64,000 nt of DNA, from assembly GCA_937141405.1 (NCBI GenBank), contig CAKZQQ010000006.1, positions 62,001 through 126,000 on the forward strand, written 5' to 3'. Positions within the stretch are counted from its first letter, which is position 1. Each line of letters opens with the position of its first letter. Below the pieces are notes generated by a model. That model saw only the letters and a program-made list of their open reading frames with translations, ran no database searches and was not told the DNA's origin. Made by a program: the position numbers and the translations under genes. Below are positions 43,335-53,003 of this stretch, in pieces. Source of the stretch: an uncultured Campylobacterota bacterium. GTDB lineage: Bacteria > Campylobacterota > Campylobacteria > Campylobacterales > Sulfurovaceae.

Positions 43335-43724
43335 TTAATCAGTGTTAGTGCTATCTATTGTGATAAGGGTGTGAACATTGCCCCTAGGATTAAAATCAGC
43401 TACTATCTTTATCCATTTTGGCTCAAGATATTTCTTGAGTGTGTCATAGATCTCATTGGCTGTATTTTCATGGGAGATATATCTATCCATAAAGCTGTTG
43501 ATATAGAGTTTCAAAGCTTTGAGTTCTATCACTTTTTTATCCGGTCTATATTCGAGTTTTATGGTCGCAAAGTCAGGGTAGCCTGAACGTGGGCATTTAC
43601 ACATAAACTCAGGAAGTTCGATAGAGATTGTGTAGTTTTTTGGATGTTCATTGGGCCAGTAATTTTCATCTTTGCCTATGTCAAACTCAACAATCTCTTT
43701 TTCGCCATACTTCATACTAGACAT
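43335..43724 (-). CDS. queF: QueF, NADPH-dependent 7-cyano-7-deazaguanine reductase
   Basis: 129 residues, the short unimodal form. The active-site Cys lies in KCPRSGYPDFATI and the substrate region in SFMDRYISHENTANEI, ending FNPRGNVHT. It reduces preQ0 to preQ1 for queuosine in tRNA. The ATG at 43724 overlaps the gyrB stop by 8 bases; an ATG at 43715 is an alternative. Confidence 0.9.
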   Translation of the reverse strand: MSSMKYGEKEIVEFDIGKDENYWPNEHPKNYTISIELPEFMCKCPRSGYPDFATIKLEYRPDKKVIELKALKLYINSFMDRYISHENTANEIYDTLKKYLEPKWIKIVADFNPRGNVHTLITIDSTNTD

Positions 43725-46032
43725 CCAAATGTTTTACATCTTTTGCATGCGTTTCGATATAGTTTCTTCTCGGTTCAACTTCATCACCCATAAAGAGTGT
43801 AAAGACATCACTTGCAGTATCGAAATCATCTATTTTGACTTGCAATAGTACTCTATTTTCAGGAGACATCGTTGTATCCCAAAGTTGTTCCGGGTTCATC
43901 TCACCAAGACCTTTATATCTTTGGATGTAAGCGCCTTTTTTGCCTGCTGATTCTATCTTCTCAAGCTCGGCAAGCAAGTCGACATCTTTAAACTCATCCG
44001 TAACATGATCTTCGATCTTTTTATAGATATGAATCGCTTCATTATAGTGAGGATTTGAGAAGAGTTCATCATCGATCAAAAGCTCTTCAAGCCCATCATT
44101 TGTTTGTACAAAAAGATGAATTGCTTCACTATCTACTTTTTTATTGAGTATATTGTAGCCCAGTTTTTCTAGATATGTTTCGATTATCTTGAAGAGCTCT
44201 TTATTGGTCTCGCCTATTTGGTCAGGATTCTCTATGAGGTGACGGATAAGCTCAGGGAGGGCATATCTTTTTTCTATCTCTTTGAGTGTCATCTTATAGT
44301 GTGTGACCCATTTAAAGAGGTCAATGATGTCATTTTTCCCCATCGTACTTACTTCGTAATCAGATATTCCATTCTCTATCAAAAAGTGATTGAGCGTCTT
44401 TTCATCTTTGATGTAGGTCTCATTTTTCCCTTTTTTATATCTGTATAGTGGTGGTTGTGCAAGATAAAGATAGCCATTTTCAATGATAGGACGCAAAAAT
44501 CTAAAGAAGAATGTCATCAAAAGTGTTTGGATGTGACTTCCGTCTACATCGGCATCGGTCATGATGATTATCCTATGGTATCTTAGCTTCTCTTCATTAA
44601 ATTCATCGCCGATGCCACATCCAAGTGCTGTAATCATATTTTTAATCTCATCAGATTGCAATACCTTTTCAAGCCTTGCTTTTTCGACATTAAGTATCTT
44701 CCCTTTGAGTGGCAAGATAGCTTGAAATACTCTATCTCGCCCCTGTTTTGCAGAACCACCTGCCGAGTCACCTTCCACGAGATAGAGCTCACACTCTTCA
44801 GGTATTTTGCTTTGACAATCTGCAAGCTTCCCTGGAAGCGTTCCAATGCTCATAGAGTCTTTTCTTTTCACTAAATCTTTTGCTCTTTTTGCTGCATCCC
44901 TTCCTCTAGCAGCCAACAAGACATGATTCATGATCTCTTTGGCTTCTAACGGTATCTCTTCTAGGTATCTATTGAAATTGGCAGAGAAGAATTTTTGAAC
45001 AAGCGGTCTGACATAGCTTGAGCCTAATTTCCCTTTCGTTTGCCCTTCAAATTGCGGTTCAGGCACTCGAACAGAAACAATAGCGACCAATCCCTCTGCT
45101 GCATCTTCACCGGTAATTTTTGTATTTTTCTCTTTTGCGTTCGCATTTTTTTCTATATAACTTGAGAGAGATCTTGTAAGACCTGCTCTAAAGCCGGCTT
45201 CATGCGTACCACCATCGGGAGTTTTTATGTTATTAACAAATGAGAGGACTATGTCCGAATCAGCGTCATTGTACATGATAGCAATATCGATCTCTATATC
45301 TTCAACTTTGCCTTGAAAGAATTGAGCAGTTGAGAGAGGATTGTTTTTGTTCATATCCTCCGCAAATTGTTTGAGCCCACCCTCAAAGTGGAATTTTTCA
45401 GCAGTGCCGTCTCGCTCATCTTTGAACTCGATAGTTATCTTTGGGTTTAGATACGCAAGTTCTTTAAACCTCTTTATAAGAACAGCTGCATCAAATACGA
45501 CACCCTCTTTGAAGATAGTTGCATCAGGCCAAAACTCTATCCTGGTTCCTGTTTTTCTGCTTTTGCCCGTGCTGATAAGATCTTCTTGCGGAATACCCTC
45601 TTTGAACGACTGCTCATAAGTACTTCCTTCTCTTTGAACGGTAAGTTTAAGATCACTTGAGAGAGCATTTACAACAGAGACACCAACCCCATGGAGACCA
45701 CCGGATACTTTATAGGTATCTTTGTCAAATTTACCACCGGCATGCAAAACAGTCATAACAACTGTTGCTGCTGATATCTTTTCTGTTGGGTGTTCACTCA
45801 CGGGGATACCGCGACCGTTATCTTCTATAATCGCCGAACCCTCTTTTGTAAGTGTTACTTTGATGGTATCGCAATGGCCTGCCATAGATTCATCGATAGA
45901 GTTATCGACAACTTCATATACCAAGTGATGAAGACCTTTTGTGGATGTATCCCCGATGTACATCCCGGGTCTTTTTCTAACCGCTTCTAATCCCTTTAGA
46001 ACTTTGATATTACTAGCACCGTAATTTGCCAT
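43717..46032 (-). CDS. gyrB: DNA gyrase subunit B
   Basis: 771 residues: GHKL ATPase (VDNSIDESMAGHCD, GRGIPV, GGLHGVGVSVVNALS), TOPRIM (LVEGDSAGGSAKQGRDR, MTDADVDGSHI) and a C-terminal GyrA-binding region (QRYKGLGEMNPEQLWDTTM). It hydrolyses ATP for negative supercoiling. It is not next to dnaA/dnaN here but in a tsaD-gyrB-queF series. Confidence 0.97.
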   Translation of the reverse strand: MANYGASNIKVLKGLEAVRKRPGMYIGDTSTKGLHHLVYEVVDNSIDESMAGHCDTIKVTLTKEGSAIIEDNGRGIPVSEHPTEKISAATVVMTVLHAGGKFDKDTYKVSGGLHGVGVSVVNALSSDLKLTVQREGSTYEQSFKEGIPQEDLISTGKSRKTGTRIEFWPDATIFKEGVVFDAAVLIKRFKELAYLNPKITIEFKDERDGTAEKFHFEGGLKQFAEDMNKNNPLSTAQFFQGKVEDIEIDIAIMYNDADSDIVLSFVNNIKTPDGGTHEAGFRAGLTRSLSSYIEKNANAKEKNTKITGEDAAEGLVAIVSVRVPEPQFEGQTKGKLGSSYVRPLVQKFFSANFNRYLEEIPLEAKEIMNHVLLAARGRDAAKRAKDLVKRKDSMSIGTLPGKLADCQSKIPEECELYLVEGDSAGGSAKQGRDRVFQAILPLKGKILNVEKARLEKVLQSDEIKNMITALGCGIGDEFNEEKLRYHRIIIMTDADVDGSHIQTLLMTFFFRFLRPIIENGYLYLAQPPLYRYKKGKNETYIKDEKTLNHFLIENGISDYEVSTMGKNDIIDLFKWVTHYKMTLKEIEKRYALPELIRHLIENPDQIGETNKELFKIIETYLEKLGYNILNKKVDSEAIHLFVQTNDGLEELLIDDELFSNPHYNEAIHIYKKIEDHVTDEFKDVDLLAELEKIESAGKKGAYIQRYKGLGEMNPEQLWDTTMSPENRVLLQVKIDDFDTASDVFTLFMGDEVEPRRNYIETHAKDVKHLDV

Positions 46033-46108
46033 TTCTAACTCCGTTTTGTGGTTATGTAAAGATATTTATTTTATCTGAAAAGAGCTTACTAAGGGCTTGT
46101 ATTGAGGA

Positions 46109-47122
46109 TTATAAAAGCTTTCTATTTTTATCTTTTTTGCTCACAATGCTCTCTATCTTTGAAATTTCACAAAAATCTTTTTTCCCATACGCATCAAGTG
46201 CGTATCTTCCGACCATTGCGGCATTGTCAGAGCAGTATTGGAGTGCAACACTATGGAGTCTTTTGTTATGTTTTTTGCATAGCGTATCAAAAGCATCATT
46301 GATAGCTCTATTTGCAGCAACCCCACCCACGATAGCAAAATCTTCAATCTTCTCACGCTCAAATATCTTGTTACTCTTTTGCATAAGATGTGCAATGATT
46401 GTTTTTTGAAAAGAGGCTGCTATATCTCTTTTGTCTTGCATGGTGAGATTCTCAGCACCCCCGAGGGCTTCTATCTGCAATCGAACGGCATTTTTAAGAC
46501 CCGAGAGAGAAAATGCGATAAGTGGTGAGTTGATAAGCGGGATAGGAAAATTAAAACGATCTCTATCTCCCTCAATCGCCAATGCTTCTATAACCGGACC
46601 TCCCGGGTATCCAAGATGCATCATCTTCGCACACTTATCATAGCTCTCACCGATACTATCATCCATAGTTGTTGCAAGTATGGCTATTTTTTCATAACTC
46701 TCAACACGTAGGATCATCGTATGACCACCCGAGACAAGCAGTGCTAAAAATGGAAAAAAAGACTCTTTTTCTATAAAAAGTGAATAGATATGTGCCTTAA
46801 GATGATTGACTGCGATGAGTTGAAGCTCAAGCATACTTGCTAGGCTCTTTGCCATAGCAACACCTTCCATAAGCGTTACGCCAAGACCGGGCTCGTTTGT
46901 AACTGCGACGGCTTTGAGTGAGCCAAAATACTCTTTAGTTTCTTCCAAAATCTTTGGAAGTGTCACGGCATGGAGTCTAGAGGCAAGTTCGGGGACAACA
47001 CCCCCATATTTGGCATGCTCACTCTCTTGAGATATTTTCTTATAAAAGAGGAGTTTTTTTGTGCTTATCTCTGTAACAGCTATAGAGCTATCATCGCAGC
47101 TACTTTCAATGCTGAGTATCAA
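46109..47122 (-). CDS. tsaD: TsaD, tRNA t6A threonylcarbamoyltransferase subunit
   Basis: 337 residues of the Kae1/Qri7 family: N-terminal [13 protein letters not shown], the metal-binding [28 protein letters not shown] and [11 protein letters not shown]. It transfers threonylcarbamoyl to A37 of ANN-decoding tRNAs. Its ATG overlaps the hydrolase stop by 4 bases; gyrB follows after 76 bases. Confidence 0.95.
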   Translation of the reverse strand: MILSIESSCDDSSIAVTEISTKKLLFYKKISQESEHAKYGGVVPELASRLHAVTLPKILEETKEYFGSLKAVAVTNEPGLGVTLMEGVAMAKSLASMLELQLIAVNHLKAHIYSLFIEKESFFPFLALLVSGGHTMILRVESYEKIAILATTMDDSIGESYDKCAKMMHLGYPGGPVIEALAIEGDRDRFNFPIPLINSPLIAFSLSGLKNAVRLQIEALGGAENLTMQDKRDIAASFQKTIIAHLMQKSNKIFEREKIEDFAIVGGVAANRAINDAFDTLCKKHNKRLHSVALQYCSDNAAMVGRYALDAYGKKDFCEISKIESIVSKKDKNRKLL

Positions 47123-47664
47123 AAATACTCCTTATATTTTACAAGGTTAAGTATCTGTGGCCACTCCCCAAAACCGCTGTCACTATTGATATGTCCTGCA
47201 TTTTTTAGCGTGATAAGATCAGCATTATATTTTTCGCTCATCTTTTTCGCTTCATCGATTTGTATATAGGGGTCACTGTCTGATGCTACTAGGTCAATCT
47301 TTTTAGCATAGAGCGTTTCAGGAAGGGTGAGTGGGAAAAAAGTGCTAATGGTTCCGATATCTGTCTCAATGCTTGGCGGAGCAACGAGGATGAGATGTTC
47401 AACGGTTTCGAGACTCTCTTGTGCGAGCCAAAACCAAAGTGTGCATCCAAGTGAGTGGCATACCACCGTTTTGGGTTTAAAATCTTCAAGAGATTTTTTT
47501 GCCAGTTTGAGCCATCTATTGCGTGAGGGATAGTGCGGGTTATCAAGTAGTGGAAAAGAGATAGTGCCATACTCATTTGCCAATTTTCCCGCAAGCCATG
47601 ATTGCCAATGCGGATAGTCGCTTCCGCCCCATCCATGCAATAAAAGTGTTTTAGGCGTTGACAT
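47119..47664 (-). CDS. RBBP9/YdeN-family alpha/beta hydrolase
   Basis: 181 residues. The family start [18 protein letters not shown], nucleophile CHSLGCTLW (Ser in SLG), Asp in VASDSDPYI and His in [15 protein letters not shown] form the catalytic triad. It is a cytoplasmic serine hydrolase with unknown substrate. It overlaps dxr by 14 bases and tsaD by 4. Confidence 0.85.
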   Translation of the reverse strand: MSTPKTLLLHGWGGSDYPHWQSWLAGKLANEYGTISFPLLDNPHYPSRNRWLKLAKKSLEDFKPKTVVCHSLGCTLWFWLAQESLETVEHLILVAPPSIETDIGTISTFFPLTLPETLYAKKIDLVASDSDPYIQIDEAKKMSEKYNADLITLKNAGHINSDSGFGEWPQILNLVKYKEYF

Positions 47665-48721
47665 AGTCTCTTACCTCTTTGTCTATCGCTATGATCTCTT
47701 CTAGGGTATTTGCTTTGAGAGAATCAAAACTTTTATAAGCATCCAATACAATATCACTCATCCCAAAAAAGCTACACTGTTCATTTTTAAACTTCAAAAT
47801 AGCCTCTTCATTTGCGGCGTTGATAACAACACCTAAGTGAGGATGTACAAGCAGATGATCTTTGATTTGCCAGATCGGGTAGCGACTACTTTGTATCTCT
47901 TGAAACTCTATCGCTCCGATTTTTGCCAGATCAAGCGGTGGCAGTATCGCTTCATCAATCTTTTGATTGAGTGCAAATGCGATAGGAAGTTTCATATCCA
48001 CATCTGCTAAATGTGCTGTAGTTGAGCCGTCTTTAAACTCTATAAGTGCGTGGATGATGGATCTTTTTTCTATAAGTGCGTCTATCTTGTCGGTATTAAA
48101 AAGCCACTTTGCCTCTAAGAGCTCAAAGAGTTTATTGGTCATAGTTGCACTATCGATTGTAATCTTGTCACCCATAGACCAGTTGGGATGATTGAGCGCC
48201 TCTTTAAAGGTCGCTTTTGCCATTTTATCGCTATCCCAATCTCTTAGTGCGCCGCCGCTAGCCGTGATATAGAGTTTACTAAACGCTCGCTCGTTTTGGA
48301 GGTACCAAAGTCCAAAATGCTCACTATCGATAGGAGTTATATTGCTGTGATCTATGAGTGCACCTGCTACGACAAGTGACTCCTTGTTTGCAAGGGCTAT
48401 CTTTTTGCCGAGTTCTTGTGCTCGTATAGTCGGAGCGAGCCCGGCAAATCCTACAAGTGCGTTGACAACTATTTCACTTTCACAAAGTGAGAGCATCTCC
48501 AAGATACCCTCACTCCCACAAAATACCCGCGCATGCTTTACTTTTTCTCTATCTTGTTCGTTTTTAATCGCTACATATTTTGGATGAAATTGTGCTATTT
48601 GCTTATTGAGTAATGCGATGTTATCGCCGGCACTTAGTGCCTCAACAACTCTATCGAATCTTGAGGCAATCTCAAGTGTATTGACCCCGATAGAGCCTGT
48701 TGAGCCAAGAAGAGCTATCAT
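47651..48721 (-). CDS. dxr: 1-deoxy-D-xylulose 5-phosphate reductoisomerase
   Basis: 356 residues with the NADPH loop LLGSTGSIGVNTLEI, LANKESLVVAG, the metal site DSEHFGLW, TASGGALRDW and NHPNWSMGDKITIDSATMTNK. It commits to the MEP isoprenoid pathway, which supplies undecaprenyl carriers. The start overlaps the cdsA stop by 4 bases. Confidence 0.96.
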   Translation of the reverse strand: MIALLGSTGSIGVNTLEIASRFDRVVEALSAGDNIALLNKQIAQFHPKYVAIKNEQDREKVKHARVFCGSEGILEMLSLCESEIVVNALVGFAGLAPTIRAQELGKKIALANKESLVVAGALIDHSNITPIDSEHFGLWYLQNERAFSKLYITASGGALRDWDSDKMAKATFKEALNHPNWSMGDKITIDSATMTNKLFELLEAKWLFNTDKIDALIEKRSIIHALIEFKDGSTTAHLADVDMKLPIAFALNQKIDEAILPPLDLAKIGAIEFQEIQSSRYPIWQIKDHLLVHPHLGVVINAANEEAILKFKNEQCSFFGMSDIVLDAYKSFDSLKANTLEEIIAIDKEVRDYVNA

Positions 48722-49488
48722 AGAAGAACAAGAGATCGAAGAGCGAGTATCATGATGACTGCACCAAAGAGATAGCCATCTATTCTATCTAAGATACCAC
48801 CATGTCCCGGAAGCAGATCGCCGCTATCTTTGACACCTGCCGTTCTTTTGAGGTAGCTTTCAAAAAGATCGCCAAATATTGCTGCGAGTGATGTCAAGAG
48901 TGTTACAAGAAAAGCAACAGTCAACGAGTAGTATCCGATGAGTAGTCCGATAGCAGTACCGACGACGGTAGCTATGAAAACCCCCCCTATAACACCCTCT
49001 AAAGTTTTATTAGGAGAGGTGTCACTAAATTTTGTTTTCCCGAACATCTTGCCGATAAAAAATGCTCCTGCATCCGTGATTGATACAGTTATAAGGAGCC
49101 AAAACATCGCATCAATCCCAAAATCCAAATAGAGTGTCAAGAAAAACAAAATCGCACTCACAGGGTATAAAAAGGGCAGGATCAGCTTTTTATCAAAATT
49201 ATGAAAATATGCCAAAGATGCAGCAAATATGATTGCGATAAGGAAAAAAAGATCATCAGGATTAGGATAGAAATAAGCACATATCCATATCACTGCCGCC
49301 CAAACATACGCTGAGGGAGCTTTAATCTTAAAGAGTTGCATCGATTCATAAAATGCAAACATATACACAACGCCCAAAAAGGCCCACATAAGAGTGAAAT
49401 TGTCGATCCACCCGATAATCCCTATGACAGCAAGAAGTCCAATGGCGGTGAACCATCGCTCTTGGTAGTCTGTAAAAAGTTGTTTCAT
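48718..49488 (-). CDS. cdsA: Phosphatidate cytidylyltransferase
   Basis: 256 residues, about 7-8 membrane helices, with the CDS signature SYLKRTAGVKDSGDLLPGHG followed by GILDRIDGYLFG near the end. It makes CDP-diacylglycerol at the inner membrane. AAAGGGGAT precedes the ATG. The cdsA-dxr pairing is common in bacteria. Confidence 0.95.
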   Translation of the reverse strand: MKQLFTDYQERWFTAIGLLAVIGIIGWIDNFTLMWAFLGVVYMFAFYESMQLFKIKAPSAYVWAAVIWICAYFYPNPDDLFFLIAIIFAASLAYFHNFDKKLILPFLYPVSAILFFLTLYLDFGIDAMFWLLITVSITDAGAFFIGKMFGKTKFSDTSPNKTLEGVIGGVFIATVVGTAIGLLIGYYSLTVAFLVTLLTSLAAIFGDLFESYLKRTAGVKDSGDLLPGHGGILDRIDGYLFGAVIMILALRSLVLL

Positions 49489-49548
49489 GGATCCCCTTTA
49501 GCTTTAAAAGCTCAAATCAAAATTGTTTGAATTATAACACAAAACGGC

Positions 49549-50889
49549 TCAACTTCTGATTTCAATCCCCTCTTTTGTTACACGAATGCTCTCATAATTG
49601 GTATAAAAAACATTGGAGCCTTCTTGAGGTTTGACAAATTTCCTCTTTGTATAATCCACGGTATATTCGCCCGCATTTTTTGTTGAGAAATCAACACAGA
49701 GCCTCGCAGATCGCATCAAGACTTCATTTGGGATGGATTGTTTGTCTGTTTTGATAATGACATGTGCAGAAGGGATACCTTGTATATGCATCCAGATATC
49801 GTTTGCTTTAGCTAAAGCAAGCAGTTTTTTATTTTCATTTTGGTTTTTCCCTACGATGATTTTGTAGCCTTGCACCCAAAAGACCTCTCCATCTTCATTT
49901 CTATTTTTCTCCTTCTTTTGTGCCGTTTTATGCGGTATAAAAGTTGAGAGCTCTTGCATATCTGAAGCTGTTGCAATCATTGTTTTCAATCTGTTTAAAA
50001 AGTCTATCTTACTCTCAAGATTTTCTCGTTCAAGATAGATATGTTTTGCTCTATTTTTTCTCTTTTTTGCCAATAGATAGAAGTGATCGGGTATTCTATT
50101 TTTGGGCGTATCGCTTGGAAGCTCTATCGTGATCTCATTACCCTCATAATCGAGAGTTTTTAGCACCTTATCAAAAGGCTGTATGGCATGAAGGTTCGCA
50201 AGCGTGATCCCTCCATAGAGCGTATATTTTTCTATCTCTTCTTTGAGCTTCTCTTTGTTTGGCAGTGCATCAAGACGCTTTAAGACTTTTTTGAGTTTTC
50301 TTTCAATCTCTGCTGTAAGATTTTGCTTTGTCGCATCTATCTTTTTTTGAGTAAGATCGCGGTAGTTTTGATCAACTATTTTTTCTATATCTTGATCACT
50401 CTGTGTCTCCTTTTGCTCTCTTTGTTTGAGTGGAAGTAGTGCGACTCCCGGGCGCACAACTCTAAATGATTTTGAAGCATCGATATGGCGGAGTGCTTCG
50501 ATGATTTGCTCATTTTCATCGAGCAGTATCACATTTGTGTGGCGTCCCGTAAATTCAAATTGGAGTTTTATCTCTTTTGATTTATAACTACTTTTACTCT
50601 CAAGATTGAACCGTAATACTCTATCATTTGCGACGATCTCGATGGAGCGAATCTTAGAGTGCGTTATGAGTGATTCAAGTGCATTATCAAAAGGAGCATT
50701 ATAGTTTTGCAAAAAGGGTTTTTGTGTGCTTCTATAGACCGTACTTTCACCTCTAGTCATCATAAAACCAAACTCATAGTCACGATCAAAACGCAATAAA
50801 ATAGTATTTTCACCTATGCGTTTTGCTTTCTGGATAGTTGTATATTGGCTGAGGTATTTTTGCAATAAGACCAGTTCGCTATATGTCAC
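49549..50889 (-). CDS. NFACT-family protein (RqcH/Fibronectin-binding A-like)
   Basis: About 446 residues. An NFACT-N domain (TYSELVLLQKYLSQYTTI...LQFEFTGRHTNVILLDE) is followed by a coiled coil (about 205-275) and a C-terminal NFACT-R domain (GYKIIVGKNQNENKKLL, ANDIWMHIQGIPSAHVII). RqcH relatives bind stalled 50S-peptidyl-tRNA and add alanine tails; Campylobacterota forms are shorter. GTG 50889 with AAGGAG 6 bases upstream is preferred. Farther in-frame starts, such as ATG 50922, would reach the divergent leuC promoter. Confidence 0.82.
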   Translation of the reverse strand: MTYSELVLLQKYLSQYTTIQKAKRIGENTILLRFDRDYEFGFMMTRGESTVYRSTQKPFLQNYNAPFDNALESLITHSKIRSIEIVANDRVLRFNLESKSSYKSKEIKLQFEFTGRHTNVILLDENEQIIEALRHIDASKSFRVVRPGVALLPLKQREQKETQSDQDIEKIVDQNYRDLTQKKIDATKQNLTAEIERKLKKVLKRLDALPNKEKLKEEIEKYTLYGGITLANLHAIQPFDKVLKTLDYEGNEITIELPSDTPKNRIPDHFYLLAKKRKNRAKHIYLERENLESKIDFLNRLKTMIATASDMQELSTFIPHKTAQKKEKNRNEDGEVFWVQGYKIIVGKNQNENKKLLALAKANDIWMHIQGIPSAHVIIKTDKQSIPNEVLMRSARLCVDFSTKNAGEYTVDYTKRKFVKPQEGSNVFYTNYESIRVTKEGIEIRS

Positions 50890-50929
50890 GCTCACTCCTT
50901 GGATTAGGCGGTATTTTACCATATTATGG

Positions 50930-50935
50930 TATAAT
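50930..50935 (+). promoter_or_regulatory. -10 box for leuC
   Basis: GGTATAATTCCCC gives TATAAT 27 bases before the leuC ATG. It lies between divergent genes. Confidence 0.5.
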
Positions 50936-50962
50936 TCCCCAATTTTTAATAAGGAAACTTTT

Positions 50963-52243
50963 ATGGAATCAACCATTACGGAAAAGATATTTTCAGCGCA
51001 TGCCAATCGTGAAGTCAAAGCAGGAGAGATCGTTCGTGTTGCTATCGATATGATTATCGGAAACGATATCACAACACCGATTTCTATCCGTGCTTTTGAG
51101 CAGAGCGGTGCAAAAAATCTGGCACGCCCTGAGAACTTTTGTATCGTAATGGATCACTATATTCCTGCAAAGGATATCGCTTCGGCCAATCAAGCGAAGA
51201 TTAGTAGAGATTTTGCCGCGAAGCATGATTTGAAGTATTTTTTTGACGAAAAAGATATGGGGATAGAGCACGCGCTTTTGCCTGAGAAAGGGCTTGTAAT
51301 CCCCGGCGATGTCATCATAGGAGCCGATAGCCATACCTGCACGCACGGTGCACTTGGAGCATTTAGTACGGGTATGGGTAGTACCGATTTGGCATTTGGG
51401 ATGATCACGGGAGGCAATTGGTTCAAAGTGCCTGAGTCTATCAAAGTAGAGCTTGTCGGCAAACCGGCAAAATGTATTTACGGTAAAGATATCATCTTAG
51501 AGGTGATTAGACAGATCGGCGTGGATGGCGCTTTATATAAAGCATTAGAATTTGTAGGTGAGGGCATAGCGCATTTGAGTATGGATGATAGATTTTCTAT
51601 CTGCAATATGGCGATCGAAGCGGGCGCAAAATCGGGCATCATAGCTGTTGATGATGTAACATTAGCTTATCTTGAAGAGAGAAAAACAGCTAATGGAGGC
51701 TTAAGAGATGAGCCAAAGATTTATCACTCTGATAGTGATGCGACATATGTACAAACTTTAAGAATCGAGCTTGATAAACTCTCTCCGGTAATCGCCTATC
51801 CGTTCTTGCCATCAAACGGCAAACCGATCGAGCAAGCCGTTGCCGATGATTTGAAGATTGATCAGGTGATGATAGGAAGTTGTACAAACGGAAGATTGGA
51901 AGATTTACGCATAGCAGCTTCTATCATGAAAGGCAAAAGAGTGGCTAAGTATACGCGCATGATCGTCACGCCTGCAACGCAAAAGATATTTATGCAAGCC
52001 GAAAAAGAAGGATTGATAGATATCCTTATAGAAGCAGGTGCTGTTGTGAGTAATCCGACTTGTGGGGCATGTTTGGGTGGTTATATGGGGATACTCGGTG
52101 ATGGTGAGCGTTGTGTTGCTACAACTAATAGAAACTTTGTGGGACGTATGGGTTCAAGAACGAGCGAGATATATCTTGCCAATTCAGCCGTCGCTGCTGC
52201 GAGTGCCATTGCAGGGAAAATCGTCGATCCAAGAGCTATCTAA
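50963..52243 (+). CDS. leuC: 3-isopropylmalate dehydratase large subunit
   Basis: 426 residues, the HacA/LeuC2-like length. It has GADSHTCTHGALGAFSTGMGS and the Fe-S cysteines in IGSCTNGR and NPTCGACLGG. With LeuD it isomerises isopropylmalate in leucine synthesis. ATG 50963 follows TAAGGAAAC. No leuD is adjacent. The 3' end is 3 bases from the convergent FAH-family gene. Confidence 0.92.
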   Translation: MESTITEKIFSAHANREVKAGEIVRVAIDMIIGNDITTPISIRAFEQSGAKNLARPENFCIVMDHYIPAKDIASANQAKISRDFAAKHDLKYFFDEKDMGIEHALLPEKGLVIPGDVIIGADSHTCTHGALGAFSTGMGSTDLAFGMITGGNWFKVPESIKVELVGKPAKCIYGKDIILEVIRQIGVDGALYKALEFVGEGIAHLSMDDRFSICNMAIEAGAKSGIIAVDDVTLAYLEERKTANGGLRDEPKIYHSDSDATYVQTLRIELDKLSPVIAYPFLPSNGKPIEQAVADDLKIDQVMIGSCTNGRLEDLRIAASIMKGKRVAKYTRMIVTPATQKIFMQAEKEGLIDILIEAGAVVSNPTCGACLGGYMGILGDGERCVATTNRNFVGRMGSRTSEIYLANSAVAAASAIAGKIVDPRAI

Positions 52244-52246
52244 TGC

Positions 52247-52855
52247 TTAGCGCGCTACGAAGCGTGCATCGATAATCACCTCTCCTTCGATATACACCTC
52301 AGCTCTAAATAGATCCCCGCTCTTATAGGTCGCGACCCCTTTGGGGGTACCGCTCATGACGATATCTCCATCTTCTAGGCTCATAAAACTTTGTATCTCT
52401 TGAAGGAGAGCGTCAGGTTTATGAATCATAAGTTCATAGTGAGCATGTTGCTGCAAAGTATCATTGCGGTAGAGTTTCATCTCAAGCGTTGTGATATCAC
52501 CTTTGAGTGGAACAAAATCACTCAAAACGGCGGAGTTGTCAAAGGCTTTTGCGCGCTCCCATGGGAGTCCTTTTGATTTGAGATACTCTTGCATTTTTGC
52601 TTTGGTGAGATCAAATCCAAAACCAACGGCAGCTAATCTTTTATCTTCAATTAAGAAACATACCTCGCCTTCAAAGCGGCAATCCTCTTGTATGAAGTAG
52701 AGTGTATCTGATATCGCTGAGTTTGGCTTGCAAAAGAGCACCGTCTCCTTAGGCGTCTCATTGCCGAGTTCTTGGATGTGCTCGGTGTAGTTTCTCCCTA
52801 CGCAGATGATCTTTGAGGGGATGAGTTTTTTATAAAGGTAGGTTATGGTTTTCAT
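52247..52855 (-). CDS. Fumarylacetoacetate hydrolase-family protein
   Basis: 202 residues with IICVGRNYTEHIQELGN, CRFEGEVCFLI (metal-binding Glu pair), KAFDNSAVLSDF and MSGTPKGV, the compact FAH fold of YcgM-like acylpyruvases or oxaloacetate decarboxylases. The substrate cannot be fixed from sequence. It lies downstream of purT on the same strand. Confidence 0.87.
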   Translation of the reverse strand: MKTITYLYKKLIPSKIICVGRNYTEHIQELGNETPKETVLFCKPNSAISDTLYFIQEDCRFEGEVCFLIEDKRLAAVGFGFDLTKAKMQEYLKSKGLPWERAKAFDNSAVLSDFVPLKGDITTLEMKLYRNDTLQQHAHYELMIHKPDALLQEIQSFMSLEDGDIVMSGTPKGVATYKSGDLFRAEVYIEGEVIIDARFVAR

Positions 52856-52904
52856 ATGAGAATTGTAACAGATTTATATTTATTTTTTTTCTATCAGTAA
52901 AATC

Positions 52905-52990
52905 GTCGTTTCGCAATTGTGCGGGCGTTGCTTCATGCTCCGATCTCCGATGATAGAGCCACGCAACTGCACAAGAAGTGCGAAAGCGAC
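52905..52990. repeat. Imperfect 86-bp palindrome between purT and the FAH-family gene
   Basis: Three matched segments are nested: GTCGTTTCGCA/TGCGAAAGCGAC (one bulge), TTGTGC (52917-52922)/GCACAA (52969-52974) and GTTGC (52927-52931)/GCAAC (52963-52967), with a GCTC/GAGC top stem. It begins 14 bases past the purT stop on the minus strand, so it may terminate purT or be a mobile palindromic element. It is richer in GC than its flanks. Confidence 0.55.
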
Positions 52991-53003
52991 AAGTTAATCG
53001 TGC

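Noticed and set aside
50816-50962. Longer leuC starting at 50816
   Set aside because: The extra 49 residues lie across the divergent promoter region and do not resemble LeuC; ATG 50963 has a good ribosome site.
50890-51072. Longer NFACT protein starting at 51072 or 50922
   Set aside because: These starts run into the leuC promoter and coding region; GTG 50889 has AAGGAG and fits the family N-terminus.
52905-52990. Possible integron attC site, suggested by the long imperfect palindrome
   Set aside because: The paired ends lack the RYYYAAC and GTTRRRY core sequences in the right order, and no integrase or cassette is nearby.
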